Positions 21,446 through 32,305 of a DNA stretch of 64,000 nt are shown piece after piece. How positions within the stretch are numbered: the first letter of the stretch is position 1; each line of letters begins with the position of its first letter. The position numbers were made by a program, and so were the translations under genes. The stretch comes from Saposhnikovia divaricata (lineage: Eukaryota; Streptophyta; Magnoliopsida; Apiales; Apiaceae), in assembly GCA_036435485.1 (NCBI GenBank), contig CM071600.1, forward strand, positions 161,212,546 to 161,276,545. Reading direction: 5' to 3'. A model generated the notes under the pieces. The model saw only the letters and a list, made by a program, of their open reading frames with translations. It was not told where the DNA came from and did no database searches.

Positions 21446-22026
21446 AGGGAAAATAAATTTTTTCGTCCTTAAACAATATGCTGTTTTTCATTTAGATCCC
21501 TGAACATGAACTATAAAAAAATATCATGATACCTAAATTTTTACAATTTCTAATTAATATCCTTCTGTCCAAATTTGACAAACGTCCGTTAGTCAAGCTG
21601 AAGTGGCAATGTCGGGAAAATCGAAATTTCACGGAATGAAGTGAAAATTTAAGATGTTAATCTACGAGTGATTATAAGAACATGGGTGATGAAAGTTTTC
21701 GATTTCAAATTCACTAACATATAGAAATCATGAAAAAAACAAACTAAAATTTGCAGATTTCTATAAGTTAGTGAACTCGGTATCGAAAATTTTCACCACC
21801 CGTGTTTTTGTAATCATTCGTAAATTAATATGTCAAATCTTCACTTCGTTCCGTGAAATTTCAATTTTTTCTTACATTGCCACCTAACGGAAATTAGTCA
21901 AATTTGGATGGAAGGATGTCAATTAGAAATCGTAAAATTTTAGGTATAGTGATATTTTTTTATATAGTTCAGGAACCTAAATAAAAAACAGTATATAATT
22001 TAAGAACGAAAAAATTTATTTTCCCT
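21446..22026. mobile_element. Fold-back (long inverted repeat) DNA element, 581 bp
   Basis: The left half, starting AGGGAAAATAAATTTTTTCG, is the reverse complement of the right half over nearly 290 bases per arm, with about 10-15 percent mismatch. It is bounded by the 7-base direct repeat AAATATA (21439-21445 and 22027-22033). It has no ORF, so it is non-autonomous. The long arms and the 7-9 bp duplication would suit a Mutator- or hAT-like element, but I cannot assign the family. Confidence 0.8.
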
Positions 22027-22033
22027 AAATATA

Positions 22034-23305
22034 ACATATAGCATTCACTTGACATAATTAAGTTGCTTATTTTGCTTGTAGAAACTAACTTATAACCCGT
22101 GCAACGCATGACTCCTTTTTTAATATTTATAATTCTATCAATTTTTTTAGTATTTATATGTTATTAATTTAAATATCAAATTGTTGTTAAAAAATTAATA
22201 TATAAAAGATTTTGCACGTTCAATTTAATATTTGTGCTCTATCTTGAATTCTTAAATTTGATTTTAACGATTTTACAACCCACATGAAATTTATAAAATA
22301 ATCTTTTAATTCAGTGATGGTTTTATTTTCCAAATAAAACTGTGCAGAAACAAAAGAGAGGAGAAATTGACGATTTTTTAAATTGAAAATTTATTCGATT
22401 TATGAAATTTACTTATATTTCGTTCTGATTATCAAAATACCTTTATATTTTGAATTTGTCCAAAATCTCGGTAGTCGATAGTCTGGTCTTCAGTACGATA
22501 AAATAAATAAGAACCGTTAGATCTTAAAATAAATTAGATGAAAAACGTTGGATGTAGCATAAAAATATTTTATATTTTAACATGTCAACTAAAAGTATAT
22601 TTATATTCAAATACGAAAAGTGTAAGTCAATGATTTAAATCATATATAATTATATTTTCTGCATTAAATAGGATTATCAATGTAAGTCTTTTATGCTGAA
22701 TATGATTAATGTAAAAATTCGTAATTATATTTTCTCTTTAGATTTTTATTGTTTCCATTTCGAAAATAATTTTTAAATCATCATTAAATGAAATATAATT
22801 TTATGAGGTTTGCGTGGGCTGTAAAGTCATCCAAAACTGATTTTCAGAGCTCGAGATATAGCCCAAATAGTAAATATGAACTTTTTTTAGTATTAGTAAA
22901 ATATGTAATTAAAATTCAATTGTATCCTTTTTAATTACTTCCTTTTCATATTATAGTTTTCTTATTAAATTAACTTTAATATAATCTTTTTTATTTATAT
23001 CCTTTTTAGATTATAATTTTCATTTTAATATAATATAATCTTGATCGTCTATTTTTAAAAAAAAATTAGATTTGACCGTTAAGATTATTTTGGTGATTCA
23101 GTGACCAAAATTATGGATAGGATCCTCTTACGCTTATCATATATTTAACAAGCTTATAATTCGTTCGATGCACGAAAGATTTTAAATTTTTTTATCTTAA
23201 TATTGAAAAGTTTTATCTTATTATTCATAGTTTTAATATTTTCTTTTTAATTAGTAAGAAAAATAATTATAAAAGATAATAAAATATAGTTATAGGTATT
23301 TGATT
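22034..23305. other. AT-rich DNA with degenerate Helitron-like ends, no gene
   Basis: Near 22085-22112, ACTAACTTATAACCCGTGCA resembles a minus-strand Helitron 3' end, with the terminal CTAG decayed. Another weaker trace lies at 23150-23185. A segment at about 22480-22880 is related in the same orientation to 36080-36390 (shared GGTTATAAAATCATTCAA-like and AGAGCCCAAA-like words). No ORF is supported. Confidence 0.4.
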
Positions 23306-23533
23306 CTCCCTCCGTCCCAGTCATTTGTGTACAAAAAAAAAGAGAGTATGTCTGGCAAGCATAAGATGGATTTTAAGAAAGGTTCCATAGCTTATTTTTC
23401 AAATTTTATTTTTGTATAAAATAGCAATGTTAATTTTTCATATAAAAAATTTAAAAATAAGTTATGGAACTATCCTTAAAATGCGTGCGAGACACTTTTT
23501 TTTTTTGTATACAACTTAGTGGGACATAGGGAG
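23306..23533. mobile_element. Stowaway-like MITE (228 bp)
   Basis: The ends are CTCCCTCCGTCCCA and TGGGACATAGGGAG, an inverted pair matching the Stowaway (Tc1/mariner MITE) terminus. Inner sequence also pairs: TTCCATAGCTTATTTTT with AAAATAAGTTATGGAAC. The right flank is TA; the left flank is TT instead of TA, probably mutated. There is no coding capacity. Confidence 0.85.
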
Positions 23534-24384
23534 TAGTATTTTAAATGATAGTTTTTTCATTTTTGCATGTATATTGAAAATAGATAGATAACTTTTTAAA
23601 TTTAATATGTTGTTAATGGGAATTGAACCTTGAAATTCTTGGAGTAGTTTATAATATAATGCAAATTTTTAATAATAATATGGTGAAAATAGATAATATA
23701 AATTTTTAACTAAAATATGTTGTTGAGGGAAATGGAACCTTGCACGTATAAACGATTAATAATAATATGTTATTGACGGGATTCAAATCTTAAACCTATA
23801 AGAGTATTTTATGCATTACTAGCATATATCCCGTGCAATGTATGGTTTTTTTTTAATATTTATATTTATATTAATTGATAAAATTTTCTTAACATTCAGC
23901 AGGATTTGAAGTTTGCATTTTTTTTAATTTTTTTATTTATTAATCAAATATATTTGATACAGCGATATGATTTTCATCTCATTATTCTAAGATGTAATGG
24001 TTCTTTTTTATTTTGTAATGATTTATATTTTTTTGGAATTAAATTATATAAAAAATTGACATTTATTAGATTAACGTTAAATTTACTATTTCTGCTTGAG
24101 TTCTAATCATCAAATTTGGATGATTTAACAGTTTGTGCGAAATTTATAAAATAATCAAAAAATCTATTGATGGTTTAATGATTTTCATCCGGTTGAAATT
24201 ATCAAGAAAATCAATTCACGAATTTTTACATTAATTTTTTTATTTAATATAAGAATTCTACTTATGTTTTTATATTATTAAAATGTATCTTTTAATATTG
24301 AAATTTGCACATGTGAAAAATTAGCCATAGACATATTTATGTGAATATTTAAAGTTTTATAATTCGGTAAGGAGAATCGAACAC
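23534..24384. other. AT-rich DNA including a minus-strand Helitron 3' end at 23819
   Basis: CTAG at 23819-23822 with CATATATCCCGTGCAATG following is, on minus, a Helitron terminus (TGCACGGGATATATGCTAG). Its 5' TC end would lie to the right, possibly beyond the Athila insertion, and was not found. The 66-residue frame at 23906 is AT-driven and not supported as a gene. Confidence 0.45.
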
Positions 24385-24596
24385 TTGATCCATGGTAATA
24401 CTTGTTTATAATTAAATAGTTAATTATTAATATTTGTGATATAATTGGATATTATTAGTCATCGTTAGATCTATTATTGAACAATATTTTTTATTTTTCT
24501 TAGCAAAATAAAGTATTTGATCCATAGTAATACTTGTTTATAATTAAATAGTTAGTTATTAATATTTATGATATAATTGGATATTTTTAGTCATCG
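24385..24596. repeat. Tandem duplication of about 131 bp, interrupted by the Athila element
   Basis: TTGATCCAT...ATAATTGGATA...GTCATCGTTAGATCTATTATTG is present at 24385-24516 and again from 24517. The second copy stops at GTCATCGTTA and resumes at 35977 with GTTAGATCTATTATTG. This shows that Athila inserted into the second copy. Confidence 0.8.
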
Positions 24597-25883
24597 TTAT
24601 ATCCACTTATTATGCGCTAAATGGCCTAGATTGATGGTTTATCCTTAAGTATGTTGTGTCTTTTAATTCATTTTTGTTGTGTTTCAGCATTTGTTGTGCA
24701 GAACTCGCAACTTTAGGTATCGTGGCGATAAAAGACTAAAAACGGTGAAATTTTGCACCAATTCGGAATTAAGAGTTGCCAAAAGAATTATCATAAAGAA
24801 ATTCTGAGTGATATATTCTTAAAGCAGAAATCCCGGTTGGAATTGATATATTTTTCGTTTCGCGAAAGGAATCCAGTTTCAGATCCTCAGCAGGCCGTAA
24901 TTTGCACTTGGACGAGCAATGAGAAAATAGAATTATCACAAAAAGATGGAAAGTGATATATTCTTAAAGAGAAAACCCCGGTTTGAATTGTTATATTTTT
25001 TGTTAAGCAAAAGGAGTCCGGTTTCAGACCATCAAAATACCGCAGCTTAGTACATAAGGATTTATTTATATTAATAAATATTTTATTTAATTAGAAAATT
25101 ATATTTATAAATATCTAATAATATTAGATATTTATTTTTATAATTTCTGAATTAAATTAATTATTTATTAAATAAAGATTATAAGTTGTGCGGGTTAAAA
25201 AGCATTTCTACGGAGCCCATTCATATAAAAACAAAATAGGCCATGGAAATTGTTTCTTGTCTCCGCAGTTGGTTTTTGTTGGAAAGCAAGTGGGTGGTTT
25301 ATTAAATAAACAATGAATTGATAATTCTCAAGGTGTGCAGGTGGCCATGATGTTCAGCATTTAATCAGGCGGCTGGGTTTTTTTTTTAGCTGAGTGTCCG
25401 AGCAGTTGTGGAGTGTTGTTGGTGTGATCACTTTCGGCTCTATAATTAAATTATGTGCTGTTTGTTTTTTATTTTTTTATTTTTTTTATTTCTTTTCATT
25501 TTTATTTTATTAATTTGGTGTGCTAATTTGTGCTATAAATAGCCTAGTTCTCAAGCTTGTAAACACACAAAAAAATTTGGAGAGCTTCATTCTCTCTTGT
25601 AATTCTCTCTAGTTCTTGTAATATTAAGTTTGTTTTTATACACTTTAATTTTTGGCAAATTTAGTATAAGTGTTATTTTGGTTGAAGAAATTACGGGAAT
25701 TATTTGGAAGTGCTCTTCTCTTTCGGTGGAAGCTATTTCGGTTTTATTTTCTAATTTCTTATTTTACAGGGAATTATCGGAGTGCTCGTTTCTTGCAAGT
25801 GGAAATTATTTCGGTTTTAGTTTCTAAACTCTTATAATTTTCATATTTAATTTATCGTAATTTTTAATTTAGTTTTATTATTA

Positions 25884-25974
<91 letters not shown>

Positions 25975-26762
25975 GATTATTTTGATTTCAATTAATCCCA
26001 TGATGACGATTCGTTTAATTATGAACTAATCGCCGTCATGGGATTCTAATGGATTTATTTACGTAATTTAGTAATTCGATGCCTTAATAAATTGTGTTAT
26101 GATAAAAATGTCCGATTGCCTAACGTGGTTGTGCTTAATTTATTAGATGCGTAGCTATCATCTAAATTATTAATTCTTAATGAATGCGAAAGTGGATTTG
26201 AGAATTTAGAATTTGCCATGTTAGCACAGGTTCGTAATTTTCATATATAATTACGATTAGTGGTAAGGTTTTGGATCATATCGCCCTGTGTAGCCAAAAA
26301 TAAGGAATTTATTCGTAAACCAGTTATGTTTTCAAATCTTATAGACATATAGGGTCTAGACATAAATGGTGTCCACGCAACTTCTATCTTTTTAAGTGGA
26401 TGTTTGTATGGTTTGATATAAGTTAAGGCTGAAAGGCGCTTATATTAGTTTCGTGTTCCCGGCTAGCTTTCATAATTATCAGAATCACTTTACATTAAGG
26501 CATCAATTCTAAATGAAATAAATAATGAAATTAGAATCCCATGTTTATCTCATATATAAAATCTTATTATTTGTAGTCGTTATTTCATTAATTAATTGTG
26601 ATTTGAACAAACCAACCATTTCGTTGTTCAGGCTTCTATAATTAACCGAACGTTGTTGAATAAACATATTTACTTAAATACACCAAGTCTTCGTGGGAAC
26701 GATCCTTATTTCCCTATATTGCTTTTGGACTGCGTATACTTGCGTAGAGAAAATAGCGAACA
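24597..26762 (+). repeat. 5' LTR of Athila, missing its first 13 bases
   Basis: It matches 33841-35976 and ends TAGCGAACA. A TATAAATA box is at 25534-25541. Within U3 an imperfect 145-bp direct repeat starts at about 24765 and 24910 (shared GATATATTCTTAAAG at 24810 and 24955). A long TTA/ATT microsatellite occupies about 25876-25973. Confidence 0.92.
25876..25973. repeat. TTA/ATT trinucleotide microsatellite in the Athila 5' LTR
   Basis: Roughly 30 ATT units with single interruptions (GTT, TTTTT). The 3' LTR copy is shorter and lacks the TTTTT interruption, consistent with slippage after or during insertion. Confidence 0.9.
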
Positions 26763-26768
26763 AGTTTT

Positions 26769-26787
26769 TGGCGCCGCTGCCGGGGAC
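26769..26787 (+). other. Primer-binding site of Athila
   Basis: TGGCGCCGCTGCCGGGGAC starts six bases after the 5' LTR. It matches the Athila-type primer site usually assigned to tRNA-Asp. Confidence 0.85.
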
Positions 26788-26899
26788 TCGGTGTTATTTT
26801 GTTTATGTGTTTTACTACAATAAGAAGTTAATTTGTTTGACTTGAGCATTTGATCTTATATTTTGAAGTGATTATTTGTGTTCAGATACTTGGATTTTT

Positions 26900-29800
26900 A
26901 TGCTAACACGTGCTAAAGCATTAAAAGCCAAGCAAGTACTTAAACTAGCAAATACTCACAAGATGGACGGAGATGCTGAAGTAGTTGCACCTGCAGCAGC
27001 AAGGGCTTTAATGGACTACTCACAACCGAAGATTGATGACATTCAGTCAAGTATCATTCGTCCAGCAATTGCGGCTCCTACATTTGAAATTAAATCCAGC
27101 ACTATTCAGATGGTGCAGAATCAAGTACAGTACGGAGGAACTGCAACGGAAGATCCTAACTTACACATTAGGAACTTCATAGAAATATGCGACACATTCA
27201 GATTCAACAATGTGTCAGATGATGCTGTGAAGTTGAGACTCTTCCCGTTTTCCTTAAGAGACAAGGCCAAAAGTTGGTTACACTCTCTGCCACCGGGATC
27301 TATCACCACCTGGGCTGATCTAGCTCAAAAGTTTCTTAGCAAATTCTTCCCCATGGCAAAGACTGCAGCTATAAGGAATGCTATCACGCAATTTTCTCAA
27401 CAGTCTGGTGAATCTTTATGTGAAGCGTGGGAAAGATACAAGGAAATGCTTCGACAATGCCCTCATCATGGCATGCCAAATTGGATGGTCATAAATTGCT
27501 TCTATAATGGACTAGGAATACAATCAAGGCCAATGGTAGATGCAGCTTCAGGGGGAGCATTATGGGCTAAAAGTTATGAGGAGGCCTACGATCTTATCGA
27601 GATGATGGCAGCTAATGAATATCAAAATCCAACTCAGAGGATGCCACAACAGAAGGTAGCAGGAATTCTTAATGTCGACAAGGCCACTTCCTTAGCAGCT
27701 CAGATAGAGGCTTTGAACTTGAAAATAGACTCTTTGACAACACAAGGATTTCATCAAGTTGCCAGTGTTTGTGAGTTGTGTGCGGGCGCACATGAATCAA
27801 ACCAATGTGCCATCTCAAACGAGTCGGTTCAATTCGTAAGCAATTTCCAAAGACAGCAACAGCCAGCTCCAAATTCCTACCATCCGAACAACCGAAATCA
27901 TCCAAATTTCAGTTGGAGCAATAATCAAGGAGGAGCGCAACAATCAAATCAGCCCTACCAACAATTTCAAAATCAGCAGTTTGGAGCTAGGCCATATAAT
28001 CCATCTGGATTCCAGCAACAGCAGGGGCACCAATATCAGCAACAATATGCCCCACGACAATTTCAACCCCCAGGATTTCAACAACAATCCTATGGGAATT
28101 CTGGGCAATCATCTTCTAGTGAAAAGGCAGAATTGGAGGAGTTGAGGTTGGCGTCCAAAAGCCAAGCGGCTTCTATTAAAAATCTGGAAACTCAATTGGG
28201 ACAACTCGCTAGTTTCATGATGAGCCGACCACAAGGAACACTCCCAAGTGATACTGAAGCTAATCCGGGGAGAAAGAACAACCAAGAGCACATTAAAGCC
28301 ATCACTTTAAGATCGGGAAAAGTCATAGAAGGCACCGAATTGGAAAGAGCAAAAAGAATTCTGCCCGATGAAGAAACAGTGAACGAGGACAAGGGTAAGG
28401 CTCTAATTTCAAGCACGGAGGTAGAAGAAAGTGTACCACCTCCTAAACAATCAGTCCTTGTGCAGAAAGAAGCAGAAGTGCATGTTTATCCACCTCCGCC
28501 ATTTCCTCGACGTTTGCAAAAACAGAAACTGGACAAGCAGTTTGGCAAATTTCTTGAAGTCTTTAAGAAATTACATATCAACATTCCATTTGTTGAAGCT
28601 CTGGAACAAATGCCGAGTTACGCCAAGTTCATGAAGGGCATTCTATCAAGAAAAGTAAAACTTGAGGACTTAGAAACTGTTGCTCTGACAGAAGAGTGTA
28701 GTGCGGTATTGCAACAAAAGTTACCGCCTAAGCTAAAAGATCCTGGAAGTTTCACCATACCATGCACCATTGGGAATTTGTCTTTTGACAAATGTTTATG
28801 TGATTTAGGAGCAAGCATCAACCTCATGCCATACTCAGTTTTCTTACAACTTGGCCTTCCTGAGCCAACCCCGACGAACATGTCACTTCAGTTGGCTGAT
28901 CGCTCTATCACTTATCCTCGGGGAGTTGTTGAAGATGTCCTAGTGAAAGTAGAAAAACTTATCTTCCCAGCTGATTTTGTCATACTTGATTTCGAAGAGG
29001 ACAAGAAGATTCCGATCATTCTTGGTAGACCATTCTTGGCGACAGGACAAACGTTGATTGACGTCCAAAAGGGGGAACTTACAATGAGAGTGCATGATCA
29101 AAATGTCACCTTCAATGTTTTCAAAGCCATGAAGTTTCCAACAGAAGAAGAGCAGTGTCTGAAGGTAGACTTGATTGAGTCTACGGTACAAGAAAAGTTG
29201 GATCACATGTTCATGAATGACACTTTGGAAAAGGCCCTTAGTGGAAGGTATTCATTAGATGAAGATGATATAGATGAACAATTGCAATATCTGGATGCTT
29301 TGCCGTGGCAAAGAAAATTTGAAAGACCAGTTGAATCATTGGATCTGCCAGAACTAAAAGGGCCGCATCAGCAATTGAAACCATCTATCGAGGAAGCTCC
29401 AACTCTAGAGCTCAAACCACTTCCTAATCATTTAAAGTATGCTTCTCTTGGTGAATCATCTACCTTACCTGTGATTATTTCTGCTAACCTTTCAGACTCT
29501 GAGGAAGACAAGCTTTTAAGAGTCCTGAGGGAATTCAAAACAGCCATTGGTTGGACCCTAGCGGATATCAAAGGCATCAGCCCAGCTTATTGTCAACATA
29601 AAATTCCATTGGAAGAAGGTAGTAAACCAACAGTGGAGCATCAAAGGCGGCTAAATCCTCTTATGAAAGAGGTAGTGAAGAAAGAAATCATCAAGTGGCT
29701 GGATGCAGGGATTATCTATCCCATTTCTGACAGTGCATGGGTGAGTCCAGTGCAATGTGTACCGAAGAAAGGAGGCATGACTGTGATTACCAATGAAAAG

Positions 29801-32305
29801 AATGAACTCATCTCTACTCGCACAGTCACCGGTTGGCGAATCTGCATGGACTACCGGAAGTTGAATAAAGCCACAAGGAAGGATCATTTTCCCCTTCCTT
29901 TCATTGATCAGATGCTAGATAGACTAGCCGGCCATGATTATTACTGCCTTCTGGATGGTTATTCTGGATATAACCAAATTTGCATTGCTCCTGAGGATCA
30001 GGAGAAAACAACATTTACATGCCCGTTCGGCACTTTCGCCTTTCGGCGGGTTTCTTTTGGCTTGTGTGGAGCACCTGGTACTTTTCAAAGGTGCATGATG
30101 GCCATCTTCTCAGACATGATTGGCAAGACCGTAGAAGTCTTCATGGATGACTTCTCGGTATTCGGTCTATCTTTTGATGAATGCTTGCAAAATCTTGGCT
30201 CGGTGCTGAAAAGATGCGTGGAAACTAACCTAGTGCTCAATTGGGAGAAGTGCCACTTCATGGTACAAGAAGGAACTATTCTCGGGCACAAGGTGTCAAG
30301 GAAAGGTCTAGAAGTGGACAGAGCAAAGATAGAAGCTATTGAAAAGCTGCCGCCGCCTAATTCAGTGCGAGGGATTCGCAGTTTCCTTGGGCACGCAGGT
30401 TTCTACAGGCGTTTTATCAAGGACTTCGCAAAAATTTCCAAACCTTTGTGTCAGCTGCTGGAAAAAGATATTCATTTCAAATTTAACGAAGAATGTCTCA
30501 CAGCATTCGAGACTCTGAAGAATAAATTGATTTCAGCACCCGTGATCATTGCTCCAGATTGGAGTGAGCCTTTCGCTATGATGTGTGATGCTAGCGATTA
30601 CGCAGTTGGGGCCGTTCTTGGCCAAAAGAAAAATAAAATGTTTCATGTCATCTACTATGCAAGCAAAACCCTCAGCGATGCTCAATTAAACTACACTACC
30701 ACTGAGAAGGAGTTGTTAGCCATAGTTTATGGTTTTGAAAAATTTCGTTCATACTTGCTTGGCACGAAGGTGACTGTGTACACTGATCACGCGGCTATCA
30801 GATATCTGCTCTCTAAAAAGGACTCCAAACCTAGGTTGATTCGATGGATTCTTCTGCTGCAAGAATTCGATGTGGAGATCAAGGATAGAAAAGGGACAGA
30901 AAACCAAGTAGCCGACCATCTCTCACGATTGGAAGACCTTGGGAAGACATCCCAAGACAAAACCGTCATTAATGAATCCTTTCCTGATGAACAGTTGTTT
31001 GGGATACAAGAAGAAGAGCCTTGGTTTGCAGACATTGTGAACTTTCTGGTGAGTCGAGTGATTCCTCCCGAGCTCTCTTTTGCACAAAGAAAGAAATTCT
31101 TGCATGAAGTCAAATGGTATCGTTGGGACGAACCATATCTGTTCAAACAAGGAGCCGATCAGGTGATTAGGAGATGTGTGCCATACAGTGAAACAGAGGC
31201 TATTCTAAGGGATTATCACGCCACGACATATGGTGGCCATTATGGAAGTGAAAAGACCGCAACTCGAATTCTTCAAGCGGGATTTTATTGGCCATCCCTT
31301 TTTAAGGATGCCCATCAGTTTGTGCTAAAGTGTGATCGTTGTCAGCGTGTTGGTAACATATTTAGGAGGAATGAGATGCCCCTCAATATAATGCTAGAGG
31401 TAGAAATCTTCGATGTTTGGGGCATCGATTTCATGGGACCATTCATTTCCTCGTGTAGCAACCAATACATCTTGTTGGCCGTTGATTATGTTTCCAAATG
31501 GGTGGAGGTCAAGGCACTTCCGACCAATAATGCCAATGTCGTGCTCAACTTCCTTCACAAGAACATCTTCACAAGATTCGGCACTCCTCGAGTAATCATA
31601 AGCGATGAAGGTACTCACTTTTGCAATCGCAAGTTTACTAATCTCATGGCAAGGTACAACATCAACCACCGGGTAGCTACGGCATACCACCCGCAAACCA
31701 ATGGCCAAGCCGAGGTATCTAATCGCGAGATTAAGCGCATTCTGGAAAAAGTGGTGAACCCTTCGAGAAAGGATTGGTCTTTAAAACTCGATGAAGCCGC
31801 ATGGGCTTATCGTACAGCATATAAAACACCCTTAGGCATGTCACCATATCAGCTTGTCTATGGGAAAGCTTGCCATTTACCGGCAGAATTGGAACACAAA
31901 GCTTATTGGGCTTTGAAGAAGCTAAATTTCGATCTTAAGGCCGCAGGTGAGAAAAGGATGGTGCAACTCAACGAGATGGACGAGTTTCGATTGCAGGCAT
32001 ATGAGAACAATAAGCTATATAAGGAGAAAGTGAAACGATGGCATGATCGTCGTCTTATTCAAAAGGTATTCGTTCCTGGTCAGTCGGTATTATTATATAA
32101 CTCTCGTCTTCGATTGTTTCCAGGGAAGCTAAAATCGAGATGGTCAGGGCCATTTGTTGTCAAAACTGTGTTTCCACACGGAGCGGTGGAAATCTTTGAG
32201 AAATCACCCGATCAATCGTTCAAAGTGAATGGGCAGAGATTGAAACCCTATTTTGGTGACACGGTGAACCGTGAGGCTGATACCACCAAGTTGGCCACCA
32301 CATGA
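26900..32305 (+). CDS. gag-pol: Athila gag-pol polyprotein, intact 1,801-residue frame
   Basis: I use the ATG at 26900 (MLTRAKALKAKQVLK), the first in the frame. Gag core lies near residues 95-230 (RLFPFSLRDKAKSWLHSLPP), then a CX2CX3HX4C zinc motif (CELCAGAHESNQC) and a Gln-rich stretch. The protease motif is DLGASINLM (Asp about residue 635). RT carries VFMDDFSVF with both Asp present (1083-1084). RNase H has MCDASDYAVGAV and YTDHAAIRYLL. The integrase has HHCC (GGHYGSEKT...CDRC) and the DDE residues in GIDFMGP, ISDEGTHF and NGQAEVSNREIK. All catalytic residues I can check are present and there is no stop, so it could be functional. Gag and pol are in one frame, as is common in Athila. Confidence 0.93.
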   Translation: MLTRAKALKAKQVLKLANTHKMDGDAEVVAPAAARALMDYSQPKIDDIQSSIIRPAIAAPTFEIKSSTIQMVQNQVQYGGTATEDPNLHIRNFIEICDTFRFNNVSDDAVKLRLFPFSLRDKAKSWLHSLPPGSITTWADLAQKFLSKFFPMAKTAAIRNAITQFSQQSGESLCEAWERYKEMLRQCPHHGMPNWMVINCFYNGLGIQSRPMVDAASGGALWAKSYEEAYDLIEMMAANEYQNPTQRMPQQKVAGILNVDKATSLAAQIEALNLKIDSLTTQGFHQVASVCELCAGAHESNQCAISNESVQFVSNFQRQQQPAPNSYHPNNRNHPNFSWSNNQGGAQQSNQPYQQFQNQQFGARPYNPSGFQQQQGHQYQQQYAPRQFQPPGFQQQSYGNSGQSSSSEKAELEELRLASKSQAASIKNLETQLGQLASFMMSRPQGTLPSDTEANPGRKNNQEHIKAITLRSGKVIEGTELERAKRILPDEETVNEDKGKALISSTEVEESVPPPKQSVLVQKEAEVHVYPPPPFPRRLQKQKLDKQFGKFLEVFKKLHINIPFVEALEQMPSYAKFMKGILSRKVKLEDLETVALTEECSAVLQQKLPPKLKDPGSFTIPCTIGNLSFDKCLCDLGASINLMPYSVFLQLGLPEPTPTNMSLQLADRSITYPRGVVEDVLVKVEKLIFPADFVILDFEEDKKIPIILGRPFLATGQTLIDVQKGELTMRVHDQNVTFNVFKAMKFPTEEEQCLKVDLIESTVQEKLDHMFMNDTLEKALSGRYSLDEDDIDEQLQYLDALPWQRKFERPVESLDLPELKGPHQQLKPSIEEAPTLELKPLPNHLKYASLGESSTLPVIISANLSDSEEDKLLRVLREFKTAIGWTLADIKGISPAYCQHKIPLEEGSKPTVEHQRRLNPLMKEVVKKEIIKWLDAGIIYPISDSAWVSPVQCVPKKGGMTVITNEKNELISTRTVTGWRICMDYRKLNKATRKDHFPLPFIDQMLDRLAGHDYYCLLDGYSGYNQICIAPEDQEKTTFTCPFGTFAFRRVSFGLCGAPGTFQRCMMAIFSDMIGKTVEVFMDDFSVFGLSFDECLQNLGSVLKRCVETNLVLNWEKCHFMVQEGTILGHKVSRKGLEVDRAKIEAIEKLPPPNSVRGIRSFLGHAGFYRRFIKDFAKISKPLCQLLEKDIHFKFNEECLTAFETLKNKLISAPVIIAPDWSEPFAMMCDASDYAVGAVLGQKKNKMFHVIYYASKTLSDAQLNYTTTEKELLAIVYGFEKFRSYLLGTKVTVYTDHAAIRYLLSKKDSKPRLIRWILLLQEFDVEIKDRKGTENQVADHLSRLEDLGKTSQDKTVINESFPDEQLFGIQEEEPWFADIVNFLVSRVIPPELSFAQRKKFLHEVKWYRWDEPYLFKQGADQVIRRCVPYSETEAILRDYHATTYGGHYGSEKTATRILQAGFYWPSLFKDAHQFVLKCDRCQRVGNIFRRNEMPLNIMLEVEIFDVWGIDFMGPFISSCSNQYILLAVDYVSKWVEVKALPTNNANVVLNFLHKNIFTRFGTPRVIISDEGTHFCNRKFTNLMARYNINHRVATAYHPQTNGQAEVSNREIKRILEKVVNPSRKDWSLKLDEAAWAYRTAYKTPLGMSPYQLVYGKACHLPAELEHKAYWALKKLNFDLKAAGEKRMVQLNEMDEFRLQAYENNKLYKEKVKRWHDRRLIQKVFVPGQSVLLYNSRLRLFPGKLKSRWSGPFVVKTVFPHGAVEIFEKSPDQSFKVNGQRLKPYFGDTVNREADTTKLATT

